Below are positions 16,324-26,224 of a DNA stretch of 64,000 nucleotides, piece after piece. The notes below the pieces were generated by a model, which saw only the letters and a list, made by a program, of their open reading frames with translations, did no database searches and was not told the origin of the DNA. A program made the translations under genes and the position numbers. The stretch comes from an uncultured Tateyamaria sp. (GTDB lineage Bacteria > Pseudomonadota > Alphaproteobacteria > Rhodobacterales > Rhodobacteraceae), in NCBI RefSeq assembly GCF_947504105.1, contig NZ_CANNGP010000001.1, forward strand, positions 124,001 to 188,000, written 5' to 3'. Within the stretch, counting starts at the first letter, position 1. Each line of letters opens with the position of its first letter.

Positions 16324-19300
16324 TCAGCTACACCCAGACGTCCCGCCGCAAGTGTTGCATTTCATGCAGGTGCCGTTGCGCACCAGCGTGTAGTTTCCGC
16401 ACTCTCCGCAGGCCTCTCCTTCGTAGCCCTGCATCTTGGCCTTTGTGCGTGCGTCCATGGTTGTCGTCGCCGCTGTCACGGTGGTCGTCGACACGGACGC
16501 AGCTCCATTTACAGCCACTTCTGGAACCAGCGTTTGCAATGCGACCTCGGCGTCCAGACCTGTTTCGGCCATGCCACCCTGTAACACCACAAGGTCCTGC
16601 GGCAGACGCTTACGCAGGTAGCCGGTCGAACTGATTTGCTTCAGCACTTCCAAGGACTTGGACGCCGCTGTTTCGGACAGTTCAGAAACATTGCTCACGC
16701 CCTCTTCCTCACCACGACCGATGTCATCGAACGTGGCACCCTCGGGTTTCACGTGCGCCAGATCGGTGCGGTCCAGGTAGGACACGGCCAGTTCACGGAA
16801 CACGTAGTCGAGGATCGACGTGGCGTTCTTGATGCTGTCGTTGCCCTGCACCATGCCAGCCGGTTCGAACTTGGTGAAGGTGAACGCGTCCACGAACTCT
16901 TCGAGCGGCACACCATATTGCAGGCCAACGGATACAGCGATGGCAAAGTTGTTCATCATCGCACGGAAGCCAGCGCCTTCCTTGTGCATGTCGATGAAGA
17001 TCTCGCCCAAGTTGCCGTCTTCATACTCGCCTGTTCGCAGGTAGACCTTGTGGCCCCCAACGATAGCTTTCTGGGTGTACCCTTTACGGCGCTGAGGCAT
17101 CTTTTCGCGGTGAGATTTCACAATCTCCTTCACGATGATTTTCTCAACAATCTTCTCGGCCAGCACGGCGGCTTTCTCGGCGGGTGCACCGCTTTCCAGC
17201 ACCTCTTGCGCGTCCTCGTCATCCTCGACCAAAGCAGCAGCCAGAGGCTGCGAGAGTTTCGAGCCGTCGCGGTAAAGCGCGTTGGCCTTCACACCTAGCG
17301 ACCAGCTGAGTTCGTAGGCACGTTGGCAATCCTCAATGGTTGCATCGTTCGGCATGTTGATGGTCTTGGAAATCGCACCTGAGATGAAGCTTTGTGCTGC
17401 GGCCATCATGGTGATGTGGCTGTCAACGCTAAGGAAACGCTTGCCTTTCTTGCCGCAGGGGTTCGCACAGTCGAAGATATGGTAATGCTCTTCCTTGAGG
17501 TGCGGGGCGTCTTCCAGCGTCATCGTTCCGCAAACGTGATCGTTCGCAGCGTCGATATCGGCCTTCGAGAAGCCCAGCGATTTCAGCAGGTCAAAGGTTG
17601 GATCGTTCAGCTTTTCGGCCGGAATGCCCAGCACGCCTGTGCAGAACTCTTCGCCGAGCGTCCACTGGTTGAACACGAACCGGATGTCGAAGGCGCTTTC
17701 CAACGCCGCATCCACTTTGGCCAGCTCATTTGCACCAAAGCCATGTCCGGTCAGAGTCGTATGGTTGATCGCTGGTGAATTGCCGATGGAGCCATGGCCC
17801 ACCGCGTAGCTGATGATCTCTTCGATCTGAGCCGATCCGTAGCCGAGGTTTTCCAGCGCCGCAGGCACCGAACGGTTGATAATCTTGAAGTAGCCACCAC
17901 CGGCCAGCTTCTTGAACTTCACCAAGGCAAAGTCCGGTTCGATCCCTGTGGTGTCGCAGTCCATAACCAGACCGATGGTGCCGGTCGGTGCGATCACGGT
18001 GGATTGCGCGTTGCGGTAGCCGTTCTTCTCGCCCAGTTTCAGCGCTTCGTCCCAGGCCCCCATGGCGACGTCGATCAGACGTGGATCAGGGCAGTTGGCG
18101 TGGTCCAGAGCGACCGGTTTGACCGCCAGCTTCTCATAGCCTTCGGTCGCGCCATAGGCGGCGTTGCGGTGGTTGCGCATGACCCGCAGCATGTGGTCAG
18201 CGTTTTTCTTATAGCCCGGGAACGGACCCAACTCACCCGCCATTTCGGCGGAGGTGGCATAAGACACACCCGTCATAATCGCCGTCAGAGCGCCACACAG
18301 GGCCCGGCCTTCGTCGCTGTCGTATCCGTGGCCCATGTTCATCAGCAGACCACCGATGTTGGCATAGCCAAGACCCAGTGTACGGAAGTCGTACGAGCGT
18401 TGCGCGATCTCTTTCGACGGGAACTGCGCCATCATGACCGAGATTTCCAATGTCACGGTCCAGAGACGGGACGCATGCATGTACTCTTCGACCTGAAACT
18501 TTCCGTCCTTGAGGAAGGTCAGCAGGTTCATCGATGCAAGGTTACAGGCTGTGTCGTCCAGGAACATGTATTCCGAACAGGGATTCGAGCCTCGGATTTG
18601 TCCGTCTTCCGGGCACGTATGCCAGTCGTTTACGGTGTCGTGGTATTGGATACCAGGATCGGCACAGGCCCATGCGGCGTGGCCCACCTGCTCCCACAGA
18701 TCGCGCGCCTTGATAACTTTGGTCACAGAGCCATCAATGCGGCTGGTCAGTTCCCAATCAGCATCTTTCTCGACAGCCGTCAGGAAAGCGTTGGTTACGC
18801 GGATCGAGTTGTTCGAGTTCTGGCCCGAAACCGAATTGTAGGCTTCAGAGTCCCAATCGGTGTCGTATGTCGGAAATTCGATCGAGGTGTGGCCCTGCCG
18901 GGCGTAATCAAGCACGCGCTTGACGTATGTCTCCGGGATAGCAACCTTCTTGGCTGCTTTTACCGCGTCTTTCAACGCATTGTTTTTCTTGGGATCGTAG
19001 GCGTCCGCTTCGGCGCCGTCCCATGTGCCGATGGCTTCAAAGATGCCGTTCAGCTTTTCCTCGTGCATCTTGGAGCCTGCGACGATGCTCGCCACTTTCT
19101 GCTCTTCGATGACCTTCCAGTTGATGAAATCCTGAATATCAGGGTGGTCCGCATCCACGATCACCATCTTGGCCGCACGGCGTGTTGTGCCGCCGGACTT
19201 GATGGCCCCCGCTGCCCGGTCACCGATTTTCAGGAAGCCCATCAGGCCCGAGGATTTACCGCCGCCGGACAAGCTTTCGCCCTCGCCGCGCAGCGACGAG

Positions 19301-19980
19301 AAGTTGGTGCCGGTGCCCGAGCCATACTTGAACAGGCGCGCTTCGCGAACCCACAGGTCCATGATGCCACCATCGTTTACCAGATCATCCGCCACTGACT
19401 GGATAAAGCAGGCATGCGGCTGCGGATGTTCATAGGAGGACTTGGATTTGGTCAGCTTACCAGTCTTGTAGTCGACATAGTGGTGGCCTTGAGCCGGACC
19501 ATCGATACCGTATGCCCAGTGTAGACCGGTGTTGAACCATTGAGGCGAATTTGGCGCGGCGCGCTGGGTCGCCAGCATATGGCGCATCTCGTCATAGTAG
19601 GCACGTGCATCTTCCTCGGTCGAGAAATAGCCACCCTTCCAGCCCCAGTATGCCCATGCACCTGCCAAGCGGTCGAACACTTGCTTGGACGACGTCTCGC
19701 CACCCATCTCTGCATCGCCAGTCGCTTCGGAACGCCACAAGAATTCCGGTACGTCCTTCTCTTCGACTTTTTGCAGCTTGGACGGTACGCCCGCTTTGCG
19801 AAAATACTTCTGCGCGATGACGTCGCTGGCCACTTGGCTCCATGTGCCTGGTACTTCGACCTCGTCCAGGCGGAACACCACGGTCCCGTCGGGATTGCGG
19901 ATCTCGGACGCGGTCGTCACGAAATCAAGGTCCGCATAGGCGTCCTGACCGGCTTTGGTGAACTGTCTTTCAATCTTCAT
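16324..19980 (-). CDS. nrdJ: Adenosylcobalamin-dependent ribonucleotide reductase
   Basis: The 1218-residue protein is a class II reductase making deoxynucleotides with or without oxygen. Visible signatures are [20 protein letters not shown] with the nucleotide site, [32 protein letters not shown] with the active-site cysteine region, [11 protein letters not shown], and a C-terminal CGECG...CMKCNTCGG segment carrying the redox and zinc-ribbon cysteines. The start at 19980 ([11 protein letters not shown]) follows a GAGG-containing site; 20 codons upstream look non-coding. Upstream lie an NrdR-like box and a DnaA-box dyad. It depends on B12, consistent with cobK in this window. Confidence 0.95.
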   Translation of the reverse strand: MKIERQFTKAGQDAYADLDFVTTASEIRNPDGTVVFRLDEVEVPGTWSQVASDVIAQKYFRKAGVPSKLQKVEEKDVPEFLWRSEATGDAEMGGETSSKQVFDRLAGAWAYWGWKGGYFSTEEDARAYYDEMRHMLATQRAAPNSPQWFNTGLHWAYGIDGPAQGHHYVDYKTGKLTKSKSSYEHPQPHACFIQSVADDLVNDGGIMDLWVREARLFKYGSGTGTNFSSLRGEGESLSGGGKSSGLMGFLKIGDRAAGAIKSGGTTRRAAKMVIVDADHPDIQDFINWKVIEEQKVASIVAGSKMHEEKLNGIFEAIGTWDGAEADAYDPKKNNALKDAVKAAKKVAIPETYVKRVLDYARQGHTSIEFPTYDTDWDSEAYNSVSGQNSNNSIRVTNAFLTAVEKDADWELTSRIDGSVTKVIKARDLWEQVGHAAWACADPGIQYHDTVNDWHTCPEDGQIRGSNPCSEYMFLDDTACNLASMNLLTFLKDGKFQVEEYMHASRLWTVTLEISVMMAQFPSKEIAQRSYDFRTLGLGYANIGGLLMNMGHGYDSDEGRALCGALTAIMTGVSYATSAEMAGELGPFPGYKKNADHMLRVMRNHRNAAYGATEGYEKLAVKPVALDHANCPDPRLIDVAMGAWDEALKLGEKNGYRNAQSTVIAPTGTIGLVMDCDTTGIEPDFALVKFKKLAGGGYFKIINRSVPAALENLGYGSAQIEEIISYAVGHGSIGNSPAINHTTLTGHGFGANELAKVDAALESAFDIRFVFNQWTLGEEFCTGVLGIPAEKLNDPTFDLLKSLGFSKADIDAANDHVCGTMTLEDAPHLKEEHYHIFDCANPCGKKGKRFLSVDSHITMMAAAQSFISGAISKTINMPNDATIEDCQRAYELSWSLGVKANALYRDGSKLSQPLAAALVEDDEDAQEVLESGAPAEKAAVLAEKIVEKIIVKEIVKSHREKMPQRRKGYTQKAIVGGHKVYLRTGEYEDGNLGEIFIDMHKEGAGFRAMMNNFAIAVSVGLQYGVPLEEFVDAFTFTKFEPAGMVQGNDSIKNATSILDYVFRELAVSYLDRTDLAHVKPEGATFDDIGRGEEEGVSNVSELSETAASKSLEVLKQISSTGYLRKRLPQDLVVLQGGMAETGLDAEVALQTLVPEVAVNGAASVSTTTVTAATTTMDARTKAKMQGYEGEACGECGNYTLVRNGTCMKCNTCGGTSGCS

Positions 19981-20158
19981 CGCGCTGCCTCGTTCCCAGC
20001 TGGTGTTCCGAAAGGTGCACCTGACGTTGCAGGGCCCCATGTTGATGCCGACACGAAGTCACTGAACCACCCACCAGACCTGCGTGAGTGTCTGACAAAG
20101 CCCCTAACATATGGCGGTGTTTCTGTCCCTCGTGCCCGGCGCGTCACCCATAGTGTTG

Positions 20159-20176
20159 ACCACTAAATGTAGTGGT
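20159..20176 (-). promoter_or_regulatory. NrdR-like box upstream of nrdJ
   Basis: ACCACTA-AATG-TAGTGGT is a perfect 7-bp dyad and fits the NrdR consensus (acaCwAtATaTwGtgt). On the minus strand it overlaps a possible -10 (TACATT at 20166-20171) with TTGTGT (20191-20196) as a possible -35, spacing 19. NrdR is the ATP/dATP-sensing repressor of ribonucleotide reductase genes. A second phased box, usual for NrdR, is not obvious. Confidence 0.6.
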
Positions 20177-20390
20177 GATGCACCCGGCTCACACAAACTG
20201 ACGTATAGGGAGGGTACACGTCAACGATATTTTAAAAGTTTTTTGACATCTTTTTCCTTGACCACTGCAGTCGGTCTTATCGAATGGCATGCCACCCGAT
20301 TCACTTCGTTAACGCGCTGGCAATGCGACAAAATTTAATCCCCCGATGTCATGCAGAAAACTCGTGCCAATCTGACCACTTAAACAAAGA

Positions 20391-20419
20391 TGTGGATGCT
20401 TCACGTGAAGTTATCCACA
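20391..20419. promoter_or_regulatory. Inverted DnaA-type boxes flanking a palindrome
   Basis: TTATCCACA (20411-20419) is a perfect DnaA box. TGTGGATGC (20391-20399) is an inverted near-match. Between them sits the perfect palindrome TTCACGTGAA (20400-20409). The whole makes a 29-bp dyad. It may be a DnaA-responsive control site for nrdJ or the lipoprotein gene. No origin-associated genes are nearby. Confidence 0.55.
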
Positions 20420-20503
20420 GTTAACACACGTTAAGACAGAAAGGTTTTGCCGCGCTGCGGAAAATGTGTTGAGTTCGGCCTATCCCTGAACAGAGGCCCT
20501 TCA

Positions 20504-20959
20504 ATGCGACCCTTTATAGCCTGTTTCGCGGTCGCGCTTGGCGCCTGCGCACCACAATATGTAGAAACAGTTGTGACATCAGAACAAGATCTGCCCGTTC
20601 GACGGGCAACCTTTGCCGCGAATCCCGCGCCGCTGGATGATGCTTTCCGCTCATCTTGCGATGCGCCCGGAGACGAATTGCGGGTGGTATCCGGATCAGT
20701 TGTGCAATGCCGGATTTTGCCACCGCCAGATGTCGCAGCTTTTCTGGTGCTGCAATATGACGGTGCGCTCGAAGCACCAACACTCGTGGTGCAAAAGGAA
20801 ACCGACCGGAACGACGGCGCCTTCGTGGTCGAGCTATCGTATTTCGCGGAAGTCGTGCAAAAATCCGGCAACCCGCGCCGCATCTACATCAAGCAGCGTG
20901 CACTGGATCAACTCATGGATCAGTTGCTGGTTGCGACCGGCGGAACAGCATCGAACTAG
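20504..20959 (+). CDS. Small lipoprotein of unknown function
   Basis: The 151-residue protein starts MRPFIACFAVALGAC, with a lipobox LGAC and a following APQYVE, so it should be lipid-modified at Cys15 and attached to a membrane. The mature part has CDAPGDELRVVSG and a strand-rich core (DVAAFLVLQYDGA, FVVELSYFAEVVQ). No known domain is recognised. I prefer this start over the ATG at 20447 because it places the lipobox correctly. It precedes tRNA-Pro on the other strand. Confidence 0.7.
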   Translation: MRPFIACFAVALGACAPQYVETVVTSEQDLPVRRATFAANPAPLDDAFRSSCDAPGDELRVVSGSVVQCRILPPPDVAAFLVLQYDGALEAPTLVVQKETDRNDGAFVVELSYFAEVVQKSGNPRRIYIKQRALDQLMDQLLVATGGTASN

Positions 20960-20965
20960 GTGAAA

Positions 20966-21042
20966 TGGTCGGAGCGAGAGGATTCGAACCTCCGACCCCC
21001 TGTACCCAAAACAGGTGCGCTACCAGGCTGCGCCACGCTCCG
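20966..21042 (-). tRNA. tRNA-Pro (anticodon UGG)
   Basis: The minus strand folds as a complete 77-nt cloverleaf with encoded CCA. The acceptor stem CGGAGCG pairs with CGCTCCG, the D arm reads GCGCAGCCTGGTAGCGC, the anticodon stem-loop is CCTGT-TTTGGGT-ACAGG with TGG in the middle, and the T arm contains GGTTCGAATCC. The UGG anticodon reads CCN proline codons. Confidence 0.97.
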
Positions 21043-21097
21043 ACCGTGGCGCTGTCTTAGACGGCGTGCGCGCGATTGAAAAGCCCAAAGAATGCAA

Positions 21098-21571
21098 TCA
21101 GCAGGGCCAAACTGCGATATCTTGATCAAAGCTGGGGTGTCGCAGTTGTGCGCCTTCACGGATCCCCATCAGACGGGCCAAGCCACCGTTGATTTCAAGC
21201 ACGTGCGTCAGCCCGTCCCCGCCGGGAATCGGAGTTTCATCCAAAGGAACGGCCTCGTGATGAACTCTGGTAACGGTTCCTGTCGGATCAACGAACAGCA
21301 TGTCGAGCGGAATAAGCGTGTTCCGCATCCAGAAAGACAAAGGTTGAGGACGGGGATAAACAAACAGCATCCCTTCGCTTGTCGGCATTGAAGGTCTGTT
21401 CATCAGCCCAATGGCCCGTTCGCGATTGGTGTCGGCAATCTCAACGTTAAAGCGGGCCGAGCCAAAGTCACCGCGGATCCAGACGGTATCATATATGCAC
21501 TTTGCTGCACCAATCTGGGCGCAAAGACAAAAAAAGGCTGTTGCGAGGGCCCGACACAGCGGGTTCAGCAC
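21098..21571 (-). CDS. DUF192 domain protein, exported
   Basis: The protein carries the DUF192 core: FNVEIADTNRERAIGLMNRPSMP, GMLFVYPRPQPLSFWMRNTLIPLDMLFVD and a terminal HVLEINGGLARLMGI. Its function is unknown. I place the start at the GTG at 21571, two bases after the cold-shock gene stop and with GGA upstream; this gives 157 residues beginning with a signal-peptide-like ALATAFFCLCAQIGAA. An ATG at 21607 would overlap the upstream gene. It is co-transcribed with the double cold-shock gene. Confidence 0.85.
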   Translation of the reverse strand: MLNPLCRALATAFFCLCAQIGAAKCIYDTVWIRGDFGSARFNVEIADTNRERAIGLMNRPSMPTSEGMLFVYPRPQPLSFWMRNTLIPLDMLFVDPTGTVTRVHHEAVPLDETPIPGGDGLTHVLEINGGLARLMGIREGAQLRHPSFDQDIAVWPC

Positions 21572-21573
21572 GA

Positions 21574-22143
21574 TCAATCGTCCTTTTTGGGTAGCGCAGC
21601 TTCCCATGCAAGAACTTCAGCTGCCATGTGACCTCGTTTGCCGTCGATCACCCGCAATGCCAACGCTTCACCGGGCTGCAGGTCGGAAAGGCCAGAACGG
21701 CGCAACACCTCTACATGCAGGAATACGTCATCTGAACTGCCAAACACGTTGGCAAACCCAAAGCCCTTGCCTTTGTCGAACCATTTGACACGGCCCGGCT
21801 GAAGCGGCGCATCGGTGACATCGTGATGCTCCATCTCTGCCAGGTCGTTGAGGGACGACGAATCCGTATGGTCAGGCGGCGTGATGGAAATGACCTCAAC
21901 CGCCTGAACGCCACGCTCAGTGTGTTGGACACGGACATTTACATTAGCCCCATCTGCGACTGATGATTGGCCAAAATTCCGCAACACATTGACATGCAGC
22001 AGAATATCCGGACCGCCGGCATTGGCCACGATAAAGCCAAACCCTTTTACAGGATCGAACCACTTTACTGTTCCAATGACCACATCCGTATCTTGAGTGT
22101 GTTCTGACACGACTTGTCTTTCTATGAGTGCATTATGCCGCAT
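21574..22143 (-). CDS. Protein with two cold-shock domains
   Basis: Two cold-shock domains are visible, each with the RNP1-type motif: GTVKWFDPVKGFGFIVAN near residue 24 and GRVKWFDKGKGFGFANVFG near 117, joined by an acidic linker (DHTDSSSLNDLAEMEHHD). Cold-shock domains bind single-stranded RNA/DNA, so it may act as an RNA chaperone. It is 189 residues from ATG 22143; GTG at 22110 (VSEHTQDTD) is an alternative start. It is first of a two-gene unit with a DUF192 gene. Confidence 0.9.
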   Translation of the reverse strand: MRHNALIERQVVSEHTQDTDVVIGTVKWFDPVKGFGFIVANAGGPDILLHVNVLRNFGQSSVADGANVNVRVQHTERGVQAVEVISITPPDHTDSSSLNDLAEMEHHDVTDAPLQPGRVKWFDKGKGFGFANVFGSSDDVFLHVEVLRRSGLSDLQPGEALALRVIDGKRGHMAAEVLAWEAALPKKDD

Positions 22144-22230
22144 AACAAGACTTGCGCCATTTTCACCTCATAATTCAAGCACGAAATACTGTTTATAATT
22201 CAGATATTTACATTTCACGTTACATGAAAT

Positions 22231-22836
22231 TCACGGGCTGAGCCGCGTCACGTGCCACGCTGAACCGGGTTTTTCGCGCCGCCAACAGAACCGATCATGC
22301 AGTCGAAACGCGCCGTCAGCCCAGAATTCGATCTCAACGGGTGTGATCCGGTACCCCCCCCAGAAAGGCGGTCGGGACGGGTTTGTGCCTTCCCGCGCCG
22401 TGACCTTCGCCACCGTAGCCATCAATGTTGAGCGGCTGTCCAGCGGCGCACTTTGGTCTGACGCCCATGCACCGAGGCGCGATTTTAATGAGCGCGAAGC
22501 ATAATAGGCGTCGGCCTTTGAGCCATCCTCCTTTTCGACAATGCCACGCACCCGCACCTGCCGCCGCAGCGATTTCCAATGCATGACAAACGCCGCCTTG
22601 CCCGCCTGATCCAATTCCGCTGCCTTCGCGCTTGTATAGTTTGTATAAAAGACAAAGGCGTCATCTTCGACGTCTTTCAGCAAGACCATGCGCGCGTTTG
22701 GCAAACCCTCCGCATCCACGGTGCTGAGAGCAATGGCGTTGGGATCGTTCAATTCGGTCTCATCTGCGTCCGCCATCCATGCGCGCACGATGTCAAAAGG
22801 GTTCTCACCCTCAAATTTCCCGCCCCGGTCTGCCAT
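22231..22836 (-). CDS. pdxH: Pyridoxamine 5'-phosphate oxidase
   Basis: The 201-residue protein is a PNPOx: [22 protein letters not shown] near residue 30, [13 protein letters not shown] near 62, [25 protein letters not shown] with FMN/substrate residues at the C-terminal dimer domain, ending WHVTRLSP. It oxidises pyridoxamine or pyridoxine phosphate to pyridoxal phosphate with FMN and oxygen. The start at 22836 follows CAGGAGACG. It is divergent from fabI. Confidence 0.94.
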   Translation of the reverse strand: MADRGGKFEGENPFDIVRAWMADADETELNDPNAIALSTVDAEGLPNARMVLLKDVEDDAFVFYTNYTSAKAAELDQAGKAAFVMHWKSLRRQVRVRGIVEKEDGSKADAYYASRSLKSRLGAWASDQSAPLDSRSTLMATVAKVTAREGTNPSRPPFWGGYRITPVEIEFWADGAFRLHDRFCWRREKPGSAWHVTRLSP

Positions 22837-22970
22837 GTCCGTCTCCTGTTGAGTTTTGAAACAGCTAGCCTCGCGCGCACCCCGGTTCAACTGCTGCACC
22901 CTCTCTTGATGCGTCTGGGGCAATGGCATAAAGCTGGCCGCCAGACACAAAGCCGATAACGAGGGACGGG

Positions 22971-23789
22971 ATGGGCAGTAACATGGCGAGCAATCTGATG
23001 ACGGGCAAGCGGGGTCTGATCATGGGTCTCGCCAATGACAAATCCATTGCGTGGGGCATCGCCCGCACCCTGCACGCGGCTGGGGCGGAACTGGCGTTTT
23101 CCTATCAAGGGGATGCTTTGAAAAAGCGTGTTGATCCACTGGCGGCCCAGCTGGGCAGCGACATCGTGCTTCCTTGCGACGTGGGCGACGAAGCATCGAT
23201 TGATGCCCTCTTTGACGCACTCAAAGAGCGTTGGGGCAAGTTGGACTTCATCGTTCACGCCATCGGTTTTTCAGACAAGAACGAACTGCGCGGCCGCTAC
23301 GTTGATACGAGTCGGGACAATTTTACCCTGACCATGGACATCTCGGTCTATTCTTTCACAGCCGTAATGCAGCGCGCGGAAAAAATGATGACGGATGGCG
23401 GCAGCGCGCTGACCCTCACCTATTATGGGGCCGAGCAGGTCATGCCGCACTACAACGTCATGGGTGTCGCCAAGGCCGCACTTGAGGCGTCGGTCAAATA
23501 TCTGGCCGAGGATCTAGGCAAGGACAACATTCGCGTCAATGCGATCAGCGCTGGGCCGATCAAGACCCTCGCAGCCTCAGGCATCGGCGACTTCCGCTAC
23601 ATCATGAAGTGGAACGAGTACAACTCGCCCCTGCGGCGAAATGTGACCATCGATGATGTTGGCAAATCGGCGCTGTTCCTGCTGAGCGATCTGGGGTCTG
23701 GCACGACGGGCGAAAATCTTCACGTCGACGCGGGCTACCACGTGGTCGGCATGAAGGCAGTCGACGCGCCTGACATTGAAAAAGGGTAA
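22971..23789 (+). CDS. fabI: Enoyl-[acyl-carrier-protein] reductase (NADH)
   Basis: The 272-residue SDR-fold enzyme has [19 protein letters not shown] as the divergent FabI nucleotide site, and the FabI catalytic Tyr-x6-Lys in [14 protein letters not shown]. It carries out the last step of each elongation cycle of fatty acid synthesis, reducing trans-2-enoyl-ACP. The start is either 22971 (GAGGGACGG just upstream) or 22983 (MASNLM). It runs directly into a LysE-type exporter and gpt, with gaps of 3 bases each, so a plus-strand operon is likely. Confidence 0.94.
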   Translation: MGSNMASNLMTGKRGLIMGLANDKSIAWGIARTLHAAGAELAFSYQGDALKKRVDPLAAQLGSDIVLPCDVGDEASIDALFDALKERWGKLDFIVHAIGFSDKNELRGRYVDTSRDNFTLTMDISVYSFTAVMQRAEKMMTDGGSALTLTYYGAEQVMPHYNVMGVAKAALEASVKYLAEDLGKDNIRVNAISAGPIKTLAASGIGDFRYIMKWNEYNSPLRRNVTIDDVGKSALFLLSDLGSGTTGENLHVDAGYHVVGMKAVDAPDIEKG

Positions 23790-23792
23790 CGG

Positions 23793-24401
23793 ATGAGCCT
23801 GACACTGGCAGAGCTTGTTGCCTTCAATACCGTCCTGCTGGCTGCATTGCTTTCGCCCGGAGCCGCCATGCTGTTTATCACCAAGGCGACCGTAGCCGGT
23901 GGCCGCGCCGCCGGGATTGCCACAGGCATTGGTCTTGGAACTGCAGCGGCGATGTGGACCCTCGCGGCATTGCTTGGACTTGAGGCTGTCTTCACGCTCT
24001 TTCCATGGACATATACCGCCCTAAAGGTCGGAGGGGCGCTGTACCTGATCTGGATTGCGATCCAAACATGGCGACATTCGCGCGACCCGCTTGGCGATGC
24101 TCCAAAACCACGGGGACAAGCGATCTTGTCCGGAATGCTTTTGAATCTGGGCAACCCGAAGTCGATGCTGTTTGCCGCCGCCGTGATTGTCGTTGTCTTT
24201 CCCAAAGGGCTCGCGCCGGCAGATATCATGGTGATCGTGCTGAACCACTGGCTACTCGAACTGGCGTTTTATACTCTTCTCGCTCTTGCGCTGAGTACCC
24301 CGCACATTCGACGCGGCTATGTCAGCCTCAAACCTGTTTTCGACCGCATCGCGGCTACACTGCTTGGCGCGCTTGGCCTGCGCCTGATCCTGGAGAAGTA
24401 G
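23793..24401 (+). CDS. LysE/RhtB family exporter
   Basis: The 202-residue protein has about six membrane helices and the family start motif LLAALLSPGAAMLFITKATVAGGRAAGIATGIGLGTAA, with the conserved GxGxG-like turn and GNPKSMLFAAAV in the fifth segment. The family exports amino acids or small metabolites. The gene starts 3 bases after fabI and ends 3 bases before gpt. The substrate is unknown. Confidence 0.86.
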   Translation: MSLTLAELVAFNTVLLAALLSPGAAMLFITKATVAGGRAAGIATGIGLGTAAAMWTLAALLGLEAVFTLFPWTYTALKVGGALYLIWIAIQTWRHSRDPLGDAPKPRGQAILSGMLLNLGNPKSMLFAAAVIVVVFPKGLAPADIMVIVLNHWLLELAFYTLLALALSTPHIRRGYVSLKPVFDRIAATLLGALGLRLILEK

Positions 24402-24404
24402 ACA

Positions 24405-24908
24405 ATGGCAGACCGCCTCCCCCACGAAAAAGGGTTCCACATCAGCTGGGATCAGATCCACCGCGACAGCCGGGCACTGGCCTGGCGTCTTGATGGGCAA
24501 GGACCAGACAATGGTGCCTGGCGGGCCGTGGTTGCGATCACGCGGGGCGGCATGGCACCGGCGATGATCGTCAGTCGCGAGTTGGACATCCGCACTGTGG
24601 ATACGATCAGTGTCAAATCCTACCACCACCAAAGTCAGGGCGAAGTTGAAGTCCTGAAAGCACCTGACGCAAACCTGATGGGGGATGGCACAGGCATCCT
24701 TGTCATTGATGATCTGGTGGACTCAGGCCGCACCCTCGAAGTTGTGCGCGATCACTACCCAAAGGCACATTTTGCCACTGTGTATGCCAAGCCCAAGGGC
24801 GAGCCGATGGTTGATACGTTCATAACCGGCGTCAGTCAGGACACATGGATATTTTTCCCATGGGACATGGCCCTGCAATATGTCGAACCATATCGCGGCA
24901 CCGACTAA
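24405..24908 (+). CDS. gpt: Xanthine-guanine phosphoribosyltransferase
   Basis: The 167-residue protein has the PRPP-binding motif [11 protein letters not shown] at residues 100-110, the TRGGMAPA loop near 47 and the KPKGEP/FFPWD purine-binding end typical of enterobacterial-type Gpt. It converts xanthine and guanine with PRPP to XMP and GMP for purine salvage. It is the last gene of the fabI operon; a family A repeat copy lies just after its stop. Confidence 0.93.
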   Translation: MADRLPHEKGFHISWDQIHRDSRALAWRLDGQGPDNGAWRAVVAITRGGMAPAMIVSRELDIRTVDTISVKSYHHQSQGEVEVLKAPDANLMGDGTGILVIDDLVDSGRTLEVVRDHYPKAHFATVYAKPKGEPMVDTFITGVSQDTWIFFPWDMALQYVEPYRGTD

Positions 24909-24914
24909 TCTCCG

Positions 24915-24945
24915 TCATCTTGCCAGATAACTACCGTCGGAGGCT
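24915..24945 (+). repeat. Hairpin repeat, family A copy 2
   Basis: TCATCTTGCCAGATAA at 24915-24930 is identical over 16 bases to 33973-33988. It is followed by a shorter GC-rich segment (CGGAGGCTCCG palindromic). It lies between gpt and the aminotransferase gene. Confidence 0.65.
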
Positions 24946-24971
24946 CCGGCGCTTTTGAAACGAGCGACCTC

Positions 24972-26147
24972 ATGACCCTGACGCGCACCGCATCCACTTT
25001 CGCTCCTCCGGTGATGGAGGCGCGGCGCTGGATTGAAGGCGTCAATTTCCCTGAAGACCGTCCGCTGATCAACGTGAGCCAGGCCGCTCCGGTCGATCCT
25101 CCACCGGATGCCCTGCGCCAAGCCATGGCCGATGCAGCTCTGACCAAGGACGACGCGCATCTCTACGGTCCGGTTCTAGGCATGACGGCCCTACGCGCCG
25201 GATTGTCTGACCAGATCAACCGACACTATGACGCGCGCACGACGGCAGAAAACATCGCCATCACCTCCGGCTGCAATCAGGCCTTCGCCGCGGCAATAGC
25301 CGCACTATGTAACGAAGGAGATGAGGTGATCCTTCCAACCCCATGGTATTTCAATCATAAAATGTGGTTGGACATGAGCGGGGTTGCCTCTGTGCCACTG
25401 CCTGCCGGGGACGATATGTTGCCGGATGTCGCAGCCGCGGAGGCTTTGATCACAGACCGGACACGCGCCATCGCATTGGTCACGCCGAACAATCCAGCCG
25501 GAGTTGAGTATCCGGACAGACTCGTGCTGGATTTCTTCGAATTGGCAAAGGCGCGCGGAATTGCCCTGATCGTCGACGAAACATATCGCGACTTTGACAG
25601 CCGCAGTGGCGCGCCCCACACCCTTTTCCAGCAGGATGGGTGGGATGAGACGTTCATCCATCTCTATTCATTCTCCAAGACATATCGATTGACCGGTCAC
25701 CGGGTCGGCGCGTTGGTCACATCCCCTGCGCGCTTGGCCGAGGCAGAGAAGTTCCTGGACACGGTTGCCATATGTCCCGGCCAGATCGGGCAATATGCCG
25801 CCTTTTGGGGGCTTGAGAACCTTGGCAATTGGGTCGCCGGAGAACGGAACGAAATCCTTGTTCGTCGCAAGGCCATTGCCGATGGGTTTCCTGTGTTGGC
25901 GGACAAAGGTTGGGAGCTTATGGGTTTGGGCGCGTATTTCGCCTACATGAAGCACCCGTTCGATATGTCGTCGGCCGAGCTTGCCCCGAAAATGGTGCAG
26001 GAGGCGGGCATCCTATGCTTGCCCGGTACAATGTTCTGGCCGGAAGATGCCGTCGAGGGGCGCCAACAATTGCGCATTGCCTTCGCCAATCTCGACGCCC
26101 GCGGCATAGATAACCTTTACACAAGGCTGTCAGCTCTGACCCTTTGA
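24972..26147 (+). CDS. PLP-dependent aminotransferase
   Basis: The 391-residue fold-type I aminotransferase has HLYGPVLGMTALRAGLSD near residue 61, LPTPWYFNHKMW near 120, TPNNPAGVEYPD near 173, LIVDETYRDF near 200 and the PLP lysine in YSFSKTYRLTGHRVGAL near 236. It is distinct from the aminotransferase at 11.0 kb. Substrate unknown; the family includes aspartate- and aromatic-type enzymes. A repeat separates it from the fabI-gpt unit. Confidence 0.87.
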   Translation: MTLTRTASTFAPPVMEARRWIEGVNFPEDRPLINVSQAAPVDPPPDALRQAMADAALTKDDAHLYGPVLGMTALRAGLSDQINRHYDARTTAENIAITSGCNQAFAAAIAALCNEGDEVILPTPWYFNHKMWLDMSGVASVPLPAGDDMLPDVAAAEALITDRTRAIALVTPNNPAGVEYPDRLVLDFFELAKARGIALIVDETYRDFDSRSGAPHTLFQQDGWDETFIHLYSFSKTYRLTGHRVGALVTSPARLAEAEKFLDTVAICPGQIGQYAAFWGLENLGNWVAGERNEILVRRKAIADGFPVLADKGWELMGLGAYFAYMKHPFDMSSAELAPKMVQEAGILCLPGTMFWPEDAVEGRQQLRIAFANLDARGIDNLYTRLSALTL

Positions 26148-26224
26148 ATCCCACGCGCTCTTGCCCGTCTCAGGCAGTGCCGTTAGACATCCTCAACCGC
26201 AACGACACCCGTTAGAAGGCGCAC

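Noticed and set aside
17794-19398. Long plus-strand frame of 534 codons within nrdJ
   Set aside because: It is fully antisense to the well-supported nrdJ gene, has no family-like motif and shows the Arg/His/Gly-rich pattern of a GC-driven shadow frame.
20330-20430. Chromosomal replication origin
   Set aside because: Only one perfect DnaA box, no dnaA, dnaN, hemE or parAB genes nearby, and no long AT-rich unwinding element; a regulatory role is simpler.
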